Below are positions 1 through 6,307 of a stretch of 15,044 nucleotides of DNA, in pieces. How positions within the stretch are numbered: position 1 is the first letter of the stretch; each line of letters opens with the position of its first letter. The stretch is from an uncultured Bacteroidales bacterium (GTDB lineage: Bacteria; Bacteroidota; Bacteroidia; Bacteroidales; Bacteroidaceae). The notes beneath the pieces were generated by a model. It searched no databases. It was not told the DNA's origin and saw only the letters and a program-made list of their open reading frames with translations. The translations under genes and the position numbers were made by a program. The DNA is taken from positions 1 through 15,044 of the forward strand of contig CACZRQ010000252.1 of NCBI GenBank assembly GCA_902783615.1, read 5' to 3'.

Positions 1-57
1 ATACCATTTCGATATTTCACTTTCATGATTTGCATACCATAAAAAGTGAACTTAACA

Positions 58-113
58 TTTATATATTTATATTAATAATATATATATATATATTATTAAT
101 ATAAATATATAAA
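58..113. repeat. 56-bp perfect A/T-only palindrome
   Basis: Positions 58-85 are the exact reverse complement of 86-113, with no mismatch and no spacer, and every base is A or T. The symmetry breaks at the A57/A114 pair. The centre is an alternating TA tract (about 81-90). A perfect repeat this long could extrude as a cruciform or melt easily, but no U-run follows it and no gene is adjacent. It lies between short ATACCAT-type sequences on the left and the GGTAT-rich repeats on the right. Its function is unknown. Confidence 0.9.
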
Positions 114-130
114 ACTGATTATTGAAATTT

Positions 131-231
131 TGGTATATCAAAATTCAATTTTCGAAATGGTATTTTGGTATTTTGGTATGTTGGTATATAAAACTCAATT
201 TTCGAAATGGTATTTTGGTATTTTGGTATAT
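131..231. repeat. Two-copy direct repeat, period about 50 bp, rich in TTTTGGTAT
   Basis: Positions 141-179 and 191-229 are identical except for one base (T144 versus C194). Both carry CAATTTTCGAAATGG followed by two units of TATTTTGG. Sequence before each copy is also similar (a GGTATAT segment) with a 1-nt shift, so the true unit is about 50-51 bp. An 11-bp inverted match to the repeat (ATACCATTTCG) lies at 1-11, which suggests the repeat family continues to the left outside the window. No reading frame across it looks like a protein. Confidence 0.85.
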
Positions 232-389
232 AACTCCATACATTGTGTTTACTGTCCGTTGACAAGCCATTTCATCTACTACGGGCTGATGACCCGTCTT
301 CCCGAAGTAAGCGAGCCTTTTACTACGGGATGGCGCTCCTGCCCCCAAATTTTAACATTTCAAAAAAAGTCGGAAAATATTTTGGGCAC

Positions 390-423
390 TTTGTAAAACA
401 TATCAAAAAAAAGATTATCTTTG
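390..423 (+). promoter_or_regulatory. Bacteroidetes-type promoter-like sequence with no obvious gene
   Basis: TTTG at 390-393 is followed after 22 nt by TATCTTTG at 416-423, an exact match to the TAnnTTTG -7 consensus of the Bacteroidetes primary sigma factor. The spacer is slightly longer than the usual 19-20. Transcription would start near 430 and run into the 3' end of the GNAT gene in antisense. No credible plus-strand gene follows, so it may be an orphan promoter, an antisense RNA promoter or chance. Confidence 0.4.
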
Positions 424-485
424 TAGCCGCTTACAGAAGCCCAAAAATATTCTTTTCCACTCTATATATTTCCCACGTTCTATGA

Positions 486-502
486 CTTGTTGTTACAACA
501 AG
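486..502 (-). terminator. Possible weak hairpin behind the GNAT gene
   Basis: CTTGTTG (486-492) and CAACAAG (496-502) form a perfect 7-bp stem with a 3-nt loop, starting 3 nt beyond the minus-strand stop codon at 505-507. No U-run follows on the minus strand, so it is not a classical intrinsic terminator. It may only stabilise the mRNA end. Confidence 0.3.
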
Positions 503-504
503 CC

Positions 505-1038
505 CTACTCTGGCCTTATTTTCTGCAGCAGCACCATGTCGAGGTATTCGCCCCCTACCCGCCACCATTGCTTTAGCAAGCCGCAATCCACGAAACCTGC
601 GCGATGCAGGAGGTTCAGGCTCTCGGCATTGTCGGCCAGGATGTGGGCATTGAGTTGCTTGAAGTGCAGGAAGGTGAACACGTAGTCGCAGAGCAGGTTG
701 AGCGCTTCAGTGGCATAGCCCTTGCCACGCTCCTCACGCAGCAACGAGATGCCAATTTCCGCACGGGCGTGCATCGGCTCAAAGTCGGTGACATCAATCA
801 CCCCCACGGGACGGTCTGAAGAAAGTTCGCAAATCACCAGCCGAAGCTGGCGATCTGCGAACATATCACTCATCGAACCTTCTATATACGACTTCAGCAC
901 GGCTTTCGAATAAGGCACCGTGAAATTGGAGATGGACCACAGCGAAGGGTCGTTTTCCATCTCATAGATGAAATCCAGATCGCTGGGTTCCAGGGCACGT
1001 AGCCTCACTAACTTGCCTGCAAAGAACTGGCTCATCAT
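505..1038 (-). CDS. GNAT-family N-acetyltransferase (RimJ/RimL-like)
   Basis: The 177-residue product looks like a single-domain GNAT enzyme of the RimJ/RimL/SpeG-like branch, which transfers an acetyl group from acetyl-CoA to an amine such as a protein N-terminus, polyamine or antibiotic. It begins with the typical LVRLRALEPSDLDFIYEM strand-helix. The acetyl-CoA-binding loop RGKGYA lies at residues 104-109 within EIGISLLREERGKGYATEAL, and LNLLHRAGFVDCG follows as the usual conserved C-terminal segment. The start is a double ATG (1036-1038 and 1033-1035), and either could be used. It begins 3 nt after the dcuB-like stop codon, so the two genes are almost certainly cotranscribed and possibly translationally coupled. 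The substrate cannot be read from the sequence. Confidence 0.88.
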   Translation of the reverse strand: MMSQFFAGKLVRLRALEPSDLDFIYEMENDPSLWSISNFTVPYSKAVLKSYIEGSMSDMFADRQLRLVICELSSDRPVGVIDVTDFEPMHARAEIGISLLREERGKGYATEALNLLCDYVFTFLHFKQLNAHILADNAESLNLLHRAGFVDCGLLKQWWRVGGEYLDMVLLQKIRPE

Positions 1039-1041
1039 GGT

Positions 1042-2385
1042 TTAGAAGAACAAGGTAGAAATCAGGTAAGCCACAATGGTAGAGGTTATCACGCACACCA
1101 AGCCTGGCATCATGAAACTATGGTTCAGCAGGTACTTGCCAATCACCGTAGTACCACTTCGGTCGAAGTTGACGGTAGCGATATCTGATGGATAATTGGG
1201 GATAAAGAAGTAACCATACACACTTGGCAACACACCCAACAGCACTGGACCAGGGATACCTAAAGAATAAGCCAATGGCAACATGGCCACTACCACGGCT
1301 CCCTGCGAGTTGATGAGCACCGACACCAAGAAGAACACAAAGGCAATTGACCAGTGATACTTGGAAACGATGTCGCCCAAAGCAGCCTGCATCTCGTTCA
1401 TGTAGTTACTGAAATAAGTGTCGGCCAGCCAAGCGATACCATAAATAGCTACCACAGCCACCATACCACTCTGCCAAACAGCTCCTCCCACAGCACTCTT
1501 GGGCTTTGCTTTGCAGAAAATAATCATCAGTGCTGCTGCTGATATCATCACAATCTGAATAACGATGTTCATCTTCAAGGTCTCTGTAGATCCGTCAGCC
1601 TTCGTAAAATGAGGCAACATATTAGGGAATGCAGCAAAGAACACAATCACGACGAGGGCAGCAACGAAGATATAAACGGCACGCTTTGAATCCTTTGAAA
1701 TCTCTTTGTCAAGAGTGGTAGCAGAATTGCCATACATATACTTATACAATTCAGGATCCTGACATCTCTTCTGGAACTCAGGGTCTTTATCGAGATCCTT
1801 GCCACGACGGTAAGAGAACACAGAAGCCATAATCAGGCCTACCAAACAGGCAGGAATGGTGACCATGAGCACCTGAGGAATGGTAACATCGAAGCCGTTA
1901 GCGGCAGAGATAGTGGTGAAAGCCACCACGGCAGCAGCAATAGGCGAACATGTGATACCTACCTGAGAAGCGATGGAAGCCACGCCACAAGGTCTTTCAG
2001 GACGAATACCTTTCTTCAGGGCAATGTCGCAGATGATGGGCATCAACGTGTAAACCACATGACCAGTACCCACCAGCACCGTGAGGAAGAAGGTGCACAA
2101 TGGGGCAAAGAAAGTGATGCGGTCGGGATGCTTGCGCAACATGCGCTCGGCTATCTGTATCAGCCAATCCATACCGCCTGAAGCCTGCATCACGCCGGCA
2201 CAGGTTACGGCTGCAATGATGATATAGATAACGTCAGTAGGAGGTGTACCAGGTTTCAAGCCAAAGCCAAAGACTAGGATAGCCAAACCTATACCAGAGA
2301 TTGCACCCAGTGCAAGACTGCCGTAACGCGAACCAATATACAGGGCTCCAAGTACGACGAGCAATTGAATAATCGTTAAAATCAT
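1042..2385 (-). CDS. dcuB: Anaerobic C4-dicarboxylate transporter, DcuA/DcuB family
   Basis: This 447-residue inner-membrane protein has nearly the length of E. coli DcuB and shares its characteristic segments: the QASGG stretch near residue 69, IAERMLRKHP, GTGHVVYTLMPII, KGIRPERPCG, the cytoplasmic-loop segment RGKDLDKDPEFQK, MVAVVAIYGIAWLADT, INSQGA, and FIPNYPSDIATVNFDRSGTT near the C-terminus. Dcu carriers exchange fumarate, succinate, malate and aspartate. In a fumarate-respiring, succinate-producing Bacteroidales cell, fumarate uptake or aspartate uptake against succinate export is the likely role. About ten or more hydrophobic segments are visible. It heads a two-gene unit with the GNAT gene and diverges from aspS. 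The choice between DcuA and DcuB is by resemblance only. Confidence 0.93.
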   Translation of the reverse strand: MILTIIQLLVVLGALYIGSRYGSLALGAISGIGLAILVFGFGLKPGTPPTDVIYIIIAAVTCAGVMQASGGMDWLIQIAERMLRKHPDRITFFAPLCTFFLTVLVGTGHVVYTLMPIICDIALKKGIRPERPCGVASIASQVGITCSPIAAAVVAFTTISAANGFDVTIPQVLMVTIPACLVGLIMASVFSYRRGKDLDKDPEFQKRCQDPELYKYMYGNSATTLDKEISKDSKRAVYIFVAALVVIVFFAAFPNMLPHFTKADGSTETLKMNIVIQIVMISAAALMIIFCKAKPKSAVGGAVWQSGMVAVVAIYGIAWLADTYFSNYMNEMQAALGDIVSKYHWSIAFVFFLVSVLINSQGAVVVAMLPLAYSLGIPGPVLLGVLPSVYGYFFIPNYPSDIATVNFDRSGTTVIGKYLLNHSFMMPGLVCVITSTIVAYLISTLFF

Positions 2386-2410
2386 ACTTATTAGATTTAA
2401 AGTTACTGCA

Positions 2411-2418
2411 CAAATTTA
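2411..2418 (-). promoter_or_regulatory. -7 element for the dcuB-like gene
   Basis: On the minus strand the box reads TAAATTTG, an exact TAnnTTTG match, ending 25 nt before the ATG. The nearest upstream TTTG (2442-2445) is 23 nt away, longer than the consensus spacing, so the -33 part is weak and an activator may be involved. Confidence 0.6.
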
Positions 2419-2457
2419 GCAATTATTTTAAACATACGCAGCAAAAGTTAGAAAATC

Positions 2458-2489
2458 TTTGTTTATTTGCCCTACTTAATGTAATTTTG
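2458..2489 (+). promoter_or_regulatory. aspS promoter
   Basis: TTTG at 2458-2461, a 20-nt spacer and TAATTTTG at 2482-2489 match the Bacteroidetes -33/-7 consensus. A start near 2497 would give a leader of about 20 nt before the aspS ATG at 2516, which carries no Shine-Dalgarno sequence. Confidence 0.75.
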
Positions 2490-2515
2490 CACAGATTTTA
2501 AAAACATTTATCTAT

Positions 2516-4273
2516 ATGTATAGGACTCATAACTGCGGAGAACTCCGCATTGCAGACGTAAATAAGCAGGTAACGCTTGCCGGATGGGTACAGCGCACTC
2601 GCAAGATGGGTGGTATGACATTCGTGGATTTGCGCGACCGTTATGGCATCACTCAACTGGTGTTTAATGAAGAGGTGGATGCCGCCTTATGCGAGGAAGC
2701 TAACAAATTGGGGCGCGAATATGTGATTCAGGTAACAGGTTCAGTGAACGAGCGTTTCAACAAGAACAAGAATTTGCCTACGGGCGATATTGAAATCATC
2801 GTGAGCCAGTTGAACGTGCTGAATGCTGCCATGACCCCTCCTTTTACTATTGAGGACAATACCGACGGAGGCGACGACATCCGAATGAAATACCGTTATT
2901 TGGATTTGAGAAGGGCAGCTGTGCGCAAGAACCTGGAGCTGCGTCATAAGATGACCATCGAAGTGCGCAACTATTTAGATAACCACGGTTTCATAGAGGT
3001 GGAAACTCCTGTGCTGATTGGCTCAACACCTGAGGGTGCTCGTGATTTCGTGGTGCCTTCACGCATGAACCCAGGCCAGTTCTATGCCCTGCCTCAGAGT
3101 CCACAGACCCTGAAGCAATTGTTGATGGTAGCTGGTTTCGACCGTTATTTCCAGATTGCCAAGTGCTTCCGTGACGAAGACTTGCGTGCCGATCGTCAGC
3201 CAGAGTTTACACAGATCGATTGCGAAATGTCATTTGTAACACAGGACGATGTGATTGAATTGTTCGAGGGAATGGCCAAGCACCTGTTCAAAACCCTGCG
3301 TGGTGTTGACTTAGGTGAAGCTCCTTTCCAGCGAATGCCTTGGGCTGAAGCGATGAAATACTATGGTAGCGACAAGCCAGACCTGCGTTTTGGTATGAAG
3401 TTCGTGGAACTGATGGACATCATGAAAGGTCATGGTTTCAGCGTGTTCGACAATGCTGCCTACGTTGGTGGTATCTGTGCCGAAGGTGCAGCATCGTTCA
3501 CCCGCAAGCAATTGGATGCCTTGACAGAGTATGTAAAACGTCCGCAGATTGGTGCCAAAGGAATGGTGTATGCCCGCGTGGAAGCCGATGGCAACGTGAA
3601 ATCAAGTGTGGATAAGTTCTACACACAAGAAGTGCTGCAACAGATGAAAGAGGCCTTTGGTGCGAAGCCAGGCGACCTGATTCTGATTCTGAGTGGCGAG
3701 GATGTGATGAAGACTCGTAAACAGCTGTGCGAGCTGCGTTTGAAGGTAGCCGACGATCTGGGCTTGCGTGACAAGAACAAGTTTGCTCTTCTTTGGGTGG
3801 TTGACTTCCCGATGTTCGAGTGGAGCGACGAAGAGAATCGCCTGATGGCCATGCACCATCCCTTCACTCATCCGAAAGACGAAGACATTCCATTGCTCGA
3901 CACCAAACCTGAAGAGGTGCGTGCCGATGCCTATGATATGGTGTGCAATGGTATCGAAGTGGGTGGTGGCTCCATCCGTATCCACGATCCAAAGTTACAG
4001 GCAAAGATGTTCGAGATTCTGGGCTTCACCCCAGAACGTGCACAGGAGCAGTTTGGCTTCCTGATGAATGCCTTCAAGTTTGGTGCACCTCCTCACGGTG
4101 GCCTGGCCTACGGCTTGGATCGTTGGGTGAGTATCTTCGCTGGTTTAGATAGCATTCGCGACTGTATTGCTTTCCCGAAGAACAATAATGGTCGTGATGT
4201 GATGCTGGATGCTCCTTCGGCAATTGAGCAGAAACAGCTCGACGAACTGAAGCTGAATATTATTGACGATTGA
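2516..4273 (+). CDS. aspS: Aspartate--tRNA ligase
   Basis: The 585-residue class IIb synthetase charges tRNA-Asp with aspartate in the cytoplasm. It has the bacterial length and domain order: an N-terminal OB-fold anticodon-binding domain (about 1-105), the catalytic core with motif 1 around residues 158-176 (FIEVETPVL then STPEGARDF), motif 2 at 218-235 (FRDEDLRADRQPEFTQID), a bacterial GAD insertion (about 285-420), the MHHPFT segment at 446-451, EVGGGSIRIH near 481-490 and motif 3 at 528-537 (GGLAYGLDRW). No key motif is missing. It is transcribed alone, with its own promoter and an intrinsic terminator. Whether it also charges tRNA-Asn cannot be decided here. Confidence 0.98.
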   Translation: MYRTHNCGELRIADVNKQVTLAGWVQRTRKMGGMTFVDLRDRYGITQLVFNEEVDAALCEEANKLGREYVIQVTGSVNERFNKNKNLPTGDIEIIVSQLNVLNAAMTPPFTIEDNTDGGDDIRMKYRYLDLRRAAVRKNLELRHKMTIEVRNYLDNHGFIEVETPVLIGSTPEGARDFVVPSRMNPGQFYALPQSPQTLKQLLMVAGFDRYFQIAKCFRDEDLRADRQPEFTQIDCEMSFVTQDDVIELFEGMAKHLFKTLRGVDLGEAPFQRMPWAEAMKYYGSDKPDLRFGMKFVELMDIMKGHGFSVFDNAAYVGGICAEGAASFTRKQLDALTEYVKRPQIGAKGMVYARVEADGNVKSSVDKFYTQEVLQQMKEAFGAKPGDLILILSGEDVMKTRKQLCELRLKVADDLGLRDKNKFALLWVVDFPMFEWSDEENRLMAMHHPFTHPKDEDIPLLDTKPEEVRADAYDMVCNGIEVGGGSIRIHDPKLQAKMFEILGFTPERAQEQFGFLMNAFKFGAPPHGGLAYGLDRWVSIFAGLDSIRDCIAFPKNNNGRDVMLDAPSAIEQKQLDELKLNIIDD

Positions 4274-4306
4274 GAATTGAAAATTGACCATTAACCATTG
4301 ACGATT
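4267..4306 (+). repeat. Short ATTGA/ATTAA word repeats before the aspS terminator
   Basis: After the last aspS codons, the sequence consists of near-repeats of a 6-8 nt word (ATTGA, ATTGA, CCATTAA, CCATTGA, CGATTAA) up to the terminator stem. I recall similar word repeats being common in Bacteroidales intergenic DNA. No coding or structural role is visible. Confidence 0.4.
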
Positions 4307-4333
4307 AAGGCTGCGAATTTCGCAGCCTTTTTT
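4307..4333 (+). terminator. Intrinsic terminator of aspS
   Basis: A perfect 10-bp stem AAGGCTGCGA/TCGCAGCCTT (4307-4316 with 4320-4329) closes a 3-nt loop and runs directly into T6 (4328-4333). On the minus strand no T-run follows the stem, so it serves aspS rather than queF. It is preceded by a run of ATTGA/ATTAA-like words (4272-4306). Confidence 0.92.
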
Positions 4334-4368
4334 CTGTTGATCAGTCTAAATGGTCAAGTGTCAAAAGT

Positions 4369-4824
4369 TTACTCATGTTTAAACAATCGCTCTTCGGCAA
4401 GCTTCTCATACTTCGTGCCTGGACGCCCATAATTGGCATAGGGATGGATGGAGATGCCACCACGAGGAGTGAAGAAACCTGTCACCTCAATATACTTTGG
4501 GTTCATCAGGCGAATCAGGTCTTTCATGATAATATTCACACAATCTTCATGAAAGGCCCCATGACTACGGAAGCTGAACAAGTAAAGTTTCAAGCTCTTA
4601 CTCTCCACCATCTTGATATCAGGGATGTAGCCGATGCGGATCTCGGCAAAGTCAGGTTGGCCTGTAATGGGACACAGACTTGTGAACTCAGGACAGTTGA
4701 ACCTTACCCAGTAATCATTCTCGGGGTGCTTGTTGTCAAACGCTTCCAATACATCAGGGGCATAGTCCTGTCGATACTCAGTCTTCTTGCCCAACGCTTT
4801 CAAATCGGCTCTTTTTTCTTCCAT
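4369..4824 (-). CDS. queF: NADPH-dependent 7-cyano-7-deazaguanine reductase QueF (type I)
   Basis: This enzyme reduces preQ0 to preQ1 in queuosine biosynthesis, a four-electron nitrile reduction using NADPH. The 151-residue product has the short single-domain (unimodular, B. subtilis YkvM-like) form. The catalytic cysteine is Cys51 in FTSLCPITGQPD with the catalytic Asp58 seven residues later. The family signature ESKSLKLY follows at 74-81 and leads into LFSFRSHGAFHEDCVN, which supplies the substrate-binding Glu/His residues. The C-terminal FFTPRGGISIHPYANYGRPG is also typical. No other queuosine gene is nearby, so it is isolated from its pathway. It is transcribed divergently from the AraC-type regulator through overlapping promoters. 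Confidence 0.97.
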   Translation of the reverse strand: MEEKRADLKALGKKTEYRQDYAPDVLEAFDNKHPENDYWVRFNCPEFTSLCPITGQPDFAEIRIGYIPDIKMVESKSLKLYLFSFRSHGAFHEDCVNIIMKDLIRLMNPKYIEVTGFFTPRGGISIHPYANYGRPGTKYEKLAEERLFKHE

Positions 4825-4837
4825 AATCGCTTATTTT

Positions 4838-4873
4838 TTTGCAAAGATAATGAAAATATGCTATCTTCGCAAC
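4838..4873. promoter_or_regulatory. Overlapping divergent promoters of queF and the AraC-type gene
   Basis: On the minus strand, GTTG (4870-4873), a 20-nt spacer and TATCTTTG (4842-4849) drive queF. On the plus strand, TTTG (4838-4841), a 20-nt spacer and TATCTTCG (4862-4869, one mismatch) drive the AraC-type gene. The two -7 boxes lie back to back only 12 bp apart and each sits inside the spacer/-33 region of the other, so RNA polymerase cannot occupy both at once. Confidence 0.65.
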
Positions 4874-4898
4874 CAAGATTCTATCTTTTTATGGCATC

Positions 4899-5732
4899 AT
4901 GGCAAACCAACAGGCATATTTCAACGTGTGGAAACATCGCAAAAGGCTGAACAAGGTGGTGTTTAGCTATGCCGACTCATTCATCGTGTCGCTGTTCTTG
5001 GAACGGGGTAAACTGTCGTATGCAGACCATTGGATTGAGATTGAGCCTGGCACCGTGGTGTTTACCAACCCTGTCCAACCATCGGCATGGGAGCCAGAAA
5101 CGAACGAAGCATCGGAGAAAGGCTACTCCTGCAAGTTCAACCATGCCTTTATCCGCTCCGAGGAATGGGGATTCCTATTGAACACCCCCCTACTCGATTT
5201 AACTCAACAGCAGACTATTTACCTGAATCAAGAGGCTCTGGAAAGCATCAAATGCCTGTTCGAGCAACTTTTGGAAGCCTATGAAAGCAACGATGGTATG
5301 AAAGATGAACTGATGCATAGTTTCATGCACCTTATTATATATAAGGCCATGCGGGGGAAACAAGAACACCCTTACAAGGTACAACACAATGCTGCCCAAC
5401 GAACGGTGGAGCTGTTTCTATTGTTACTCGACAGACAGTTTCCAGTGAACTATCCCCAAGAGAAACTGGAAGTGCGCTCTGCCAACGACTATGCCCAACG
5501 CCTGTCAGTACATGTGAACCACCTGAATCGTGTAGTGAAACAGGTGACTGGCAAAACCACCACCGACATCATTGCCAGTCGCATAGCCAAAGAGGGGGTA
5601 AGGTTGCTGAGGGAAACACAGCTGAATGTGGCAGAGATAGCCTATGCCTTGGGGTTTGAGGAACCAGCCTCTTTCACTGCGTTCCTGAAACGAAGAACAG
5701 GCAAAGGGCCAAGGGAGGTTAGAATTATTTGA
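4899..5732 (+). CDS. AraC-family transcriptional regulator (helix-turn-helix)
   Basis: The 277-residue protein has a C-terminal AraC/XylS DNA-binding domain (about 200-275). Its first helix-turn-helix lies around SANDYAQRLSVHVNHLNRVV. The second has the usual LNVAEIAYALGFEEPASFTAFLKRRTGKGP pattern (about 243-272). The N-terminal 150 residues resemble the cupin-like sensor of this family (WIEIEPGTVVFTNPVQP), but no ligand can be inferred. The start at 4899 was chosen because the ATG at 4891 is out of frame; no Shine-Dalgarno sequence is visible. It diverges from queF and precedes the DUF1893 and TonB receptor genes in the same direction, so it may control either side. Confidence 0.93.
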   Translation: MANQQAYFNVWKHRKRLNKVVFSYADSFIVSLFLERGKLSYADHWIEIEPGTVVFTNPVQPSAWEPETNEASEKGYSCKFNHAFIRSEEWGFLLNTPLLDLTQQQTIYLNQEALESIKCLFEQLLEAYESNDGMKDELMHSFMHLIIYKAMRGKQEHPYKVQHNAAQRTVELFLLLLDRQFPVNYPQEKLEVRSANDYAQRLSVHVNHLNRVVKQVTGKTTTDIIASRIAKEGVRLLRETQLNVAEIAYALGFEEPASFTAFLKRRTGKGPREVRII

Positions 5733-5783
5733 AATGAACAAATAATGGTTTGAATTTGATAACTTGATAACTGTATAAATAAC

Positions 5784-5791
5784 GAACTTTG
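5784..5791 (+). promoter_or_regulatory. Possible -7 element for the DUF1893 gene
   Basis: GAACTTTG differs from TAnnTTTG by one base. No TTTG lies at the standard distance (the nearest, 5755-5758, is 25 nt upstream). Transcription from it would begin near 5798, which favours the ATG at 5808 over the GTG at 5796 as start codon. Confidence 0.35.
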
Positions 5792-5807
5792 CAACGTGAA
5801 ATTGTCT

Positions 5808-6248
5808 ATGGAAAAGCTGATGAACGAACTGATTGAGAAACTGCATGAAGACGGCTGCTCCTGCGTGGTGAGCAACAACGAGGTGAGAACCTACACCAAG
5901 CGAGGGGTTGATGACTTGTACAACCTGCTCACATCTGAGCCCTCGTTCCTGGCGGGTGCCGAAGTGGCTGACCGTGTGGTGGGCAAAGCAGTAGCTGCCA
6001 TGCTGGTGAAGGGAGGCGTGAAGAACGTGTATGCCGACATGATTAGTCTATCAGCCTTGACCTTGCTTCGCAATGCAGGCATAGATACCGACTACGATCA
6101 GTTGGTGACCTACATTAAGAACACACGTTTAACAGACTGGTGCCCAGTAGAAGCCATGTGCTACAACGAGCAAACGGTGGATGAAATTCTGCCCATTGTG
6201 CAACAGTTTGTTGAAGACAAGGAAAGTTTCTTCAAGGCACAGTCGTAG
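5808..6248 (+). CDS. DUF1893 family protein (deaminase-like fold), function unknown
   Basis: The 146-residue protein matches my recollection of DUF1893 (the Thermotoga TM1506 type). It has an N-terminal segment around two closely spaced cysteines, the conserved core ADRVVGKAVAAMLVKGGVKNVYA, then SLSALTLLRNAGI, and the C-terminal signature WCPVEAMC. Structures of this family show a cytidine-deaminase-like fold, but no activity is established to my knowledge, and the deaminase zinc signature is not evident here. A GTG 12 nt upstream is in frame; ATG at 5808 is preferred because the -7-like box ends at 5791. It lies 75 nt after the AraC-type gene and 59 nt before the TonB receptor, in the same direction, and no promoter is visible before the receptor. 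Confidence 0.8.
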   Translation: MEKLMNELIEKLHEDGCSCVVSNNEVRTYTKRGVDDLYNLLTSEPSFLAGAEVADRVVGKAVAAMLVKGGVKNVYADMISLSALTLLRNAGIDTDYDQLVTYIKNTRLTDWCPVEAMCYNEQTVDEILPIVQQFVEDKESFFKAQS

Positions 6249-6307
6249 TAGGCAATTCTCATAGGCAAAGGAAGAGAAAAGTCATAATTAGATTAATATA
6301 TACAGTT

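Larger units (their letters stand above)
1..504. other. Gene-free intergenic region rich in repeats
   Basis: No convincing coding sequence is present. Besides the palindrome and the 50-bp repeat, the segment 277-345 is unusually G/C-rich for an intergenic stretch. It contains TACTACGGG twice (277-285 and 321-329), a near-inverted copy CCCGAAGTA (301-309) and a small hairpin ACGGG/CCCGT (281-285 with 293-297). The short open frames here have repeat-like or biased sequence and no promoter or family match that I recognise. The segment could be a dispersed intergenic repeat or the scar of a lost element. Confidence 0.6.

Noticed and set aside
131..231. CRISPR array
   Set aside because: There are only two repeat copies and they are nearly contiguous, with no unique spacers and no cas genes.
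145..348. A 67-residue minus-strand frame covering the left repeats
   Set aside because: It runs through the 50-bp repeats and the G/C-rich patch, has no promoter box or recognisable family, and its C-terminal half only reflects the repeat words.
482..685. A plus-strand frame downstream of the orphan promoter
   Set aside because: It is antisense to the GNAT gene, has low-complexity composition and no recognisable motif, and looks like a shadow of that gene.
4375..4950. A 191-residue plus-strand frame opposite queF
   Set aside because: It is antisense to all of queF, whose catalytic motifs are intact, and shows no family resemblance.
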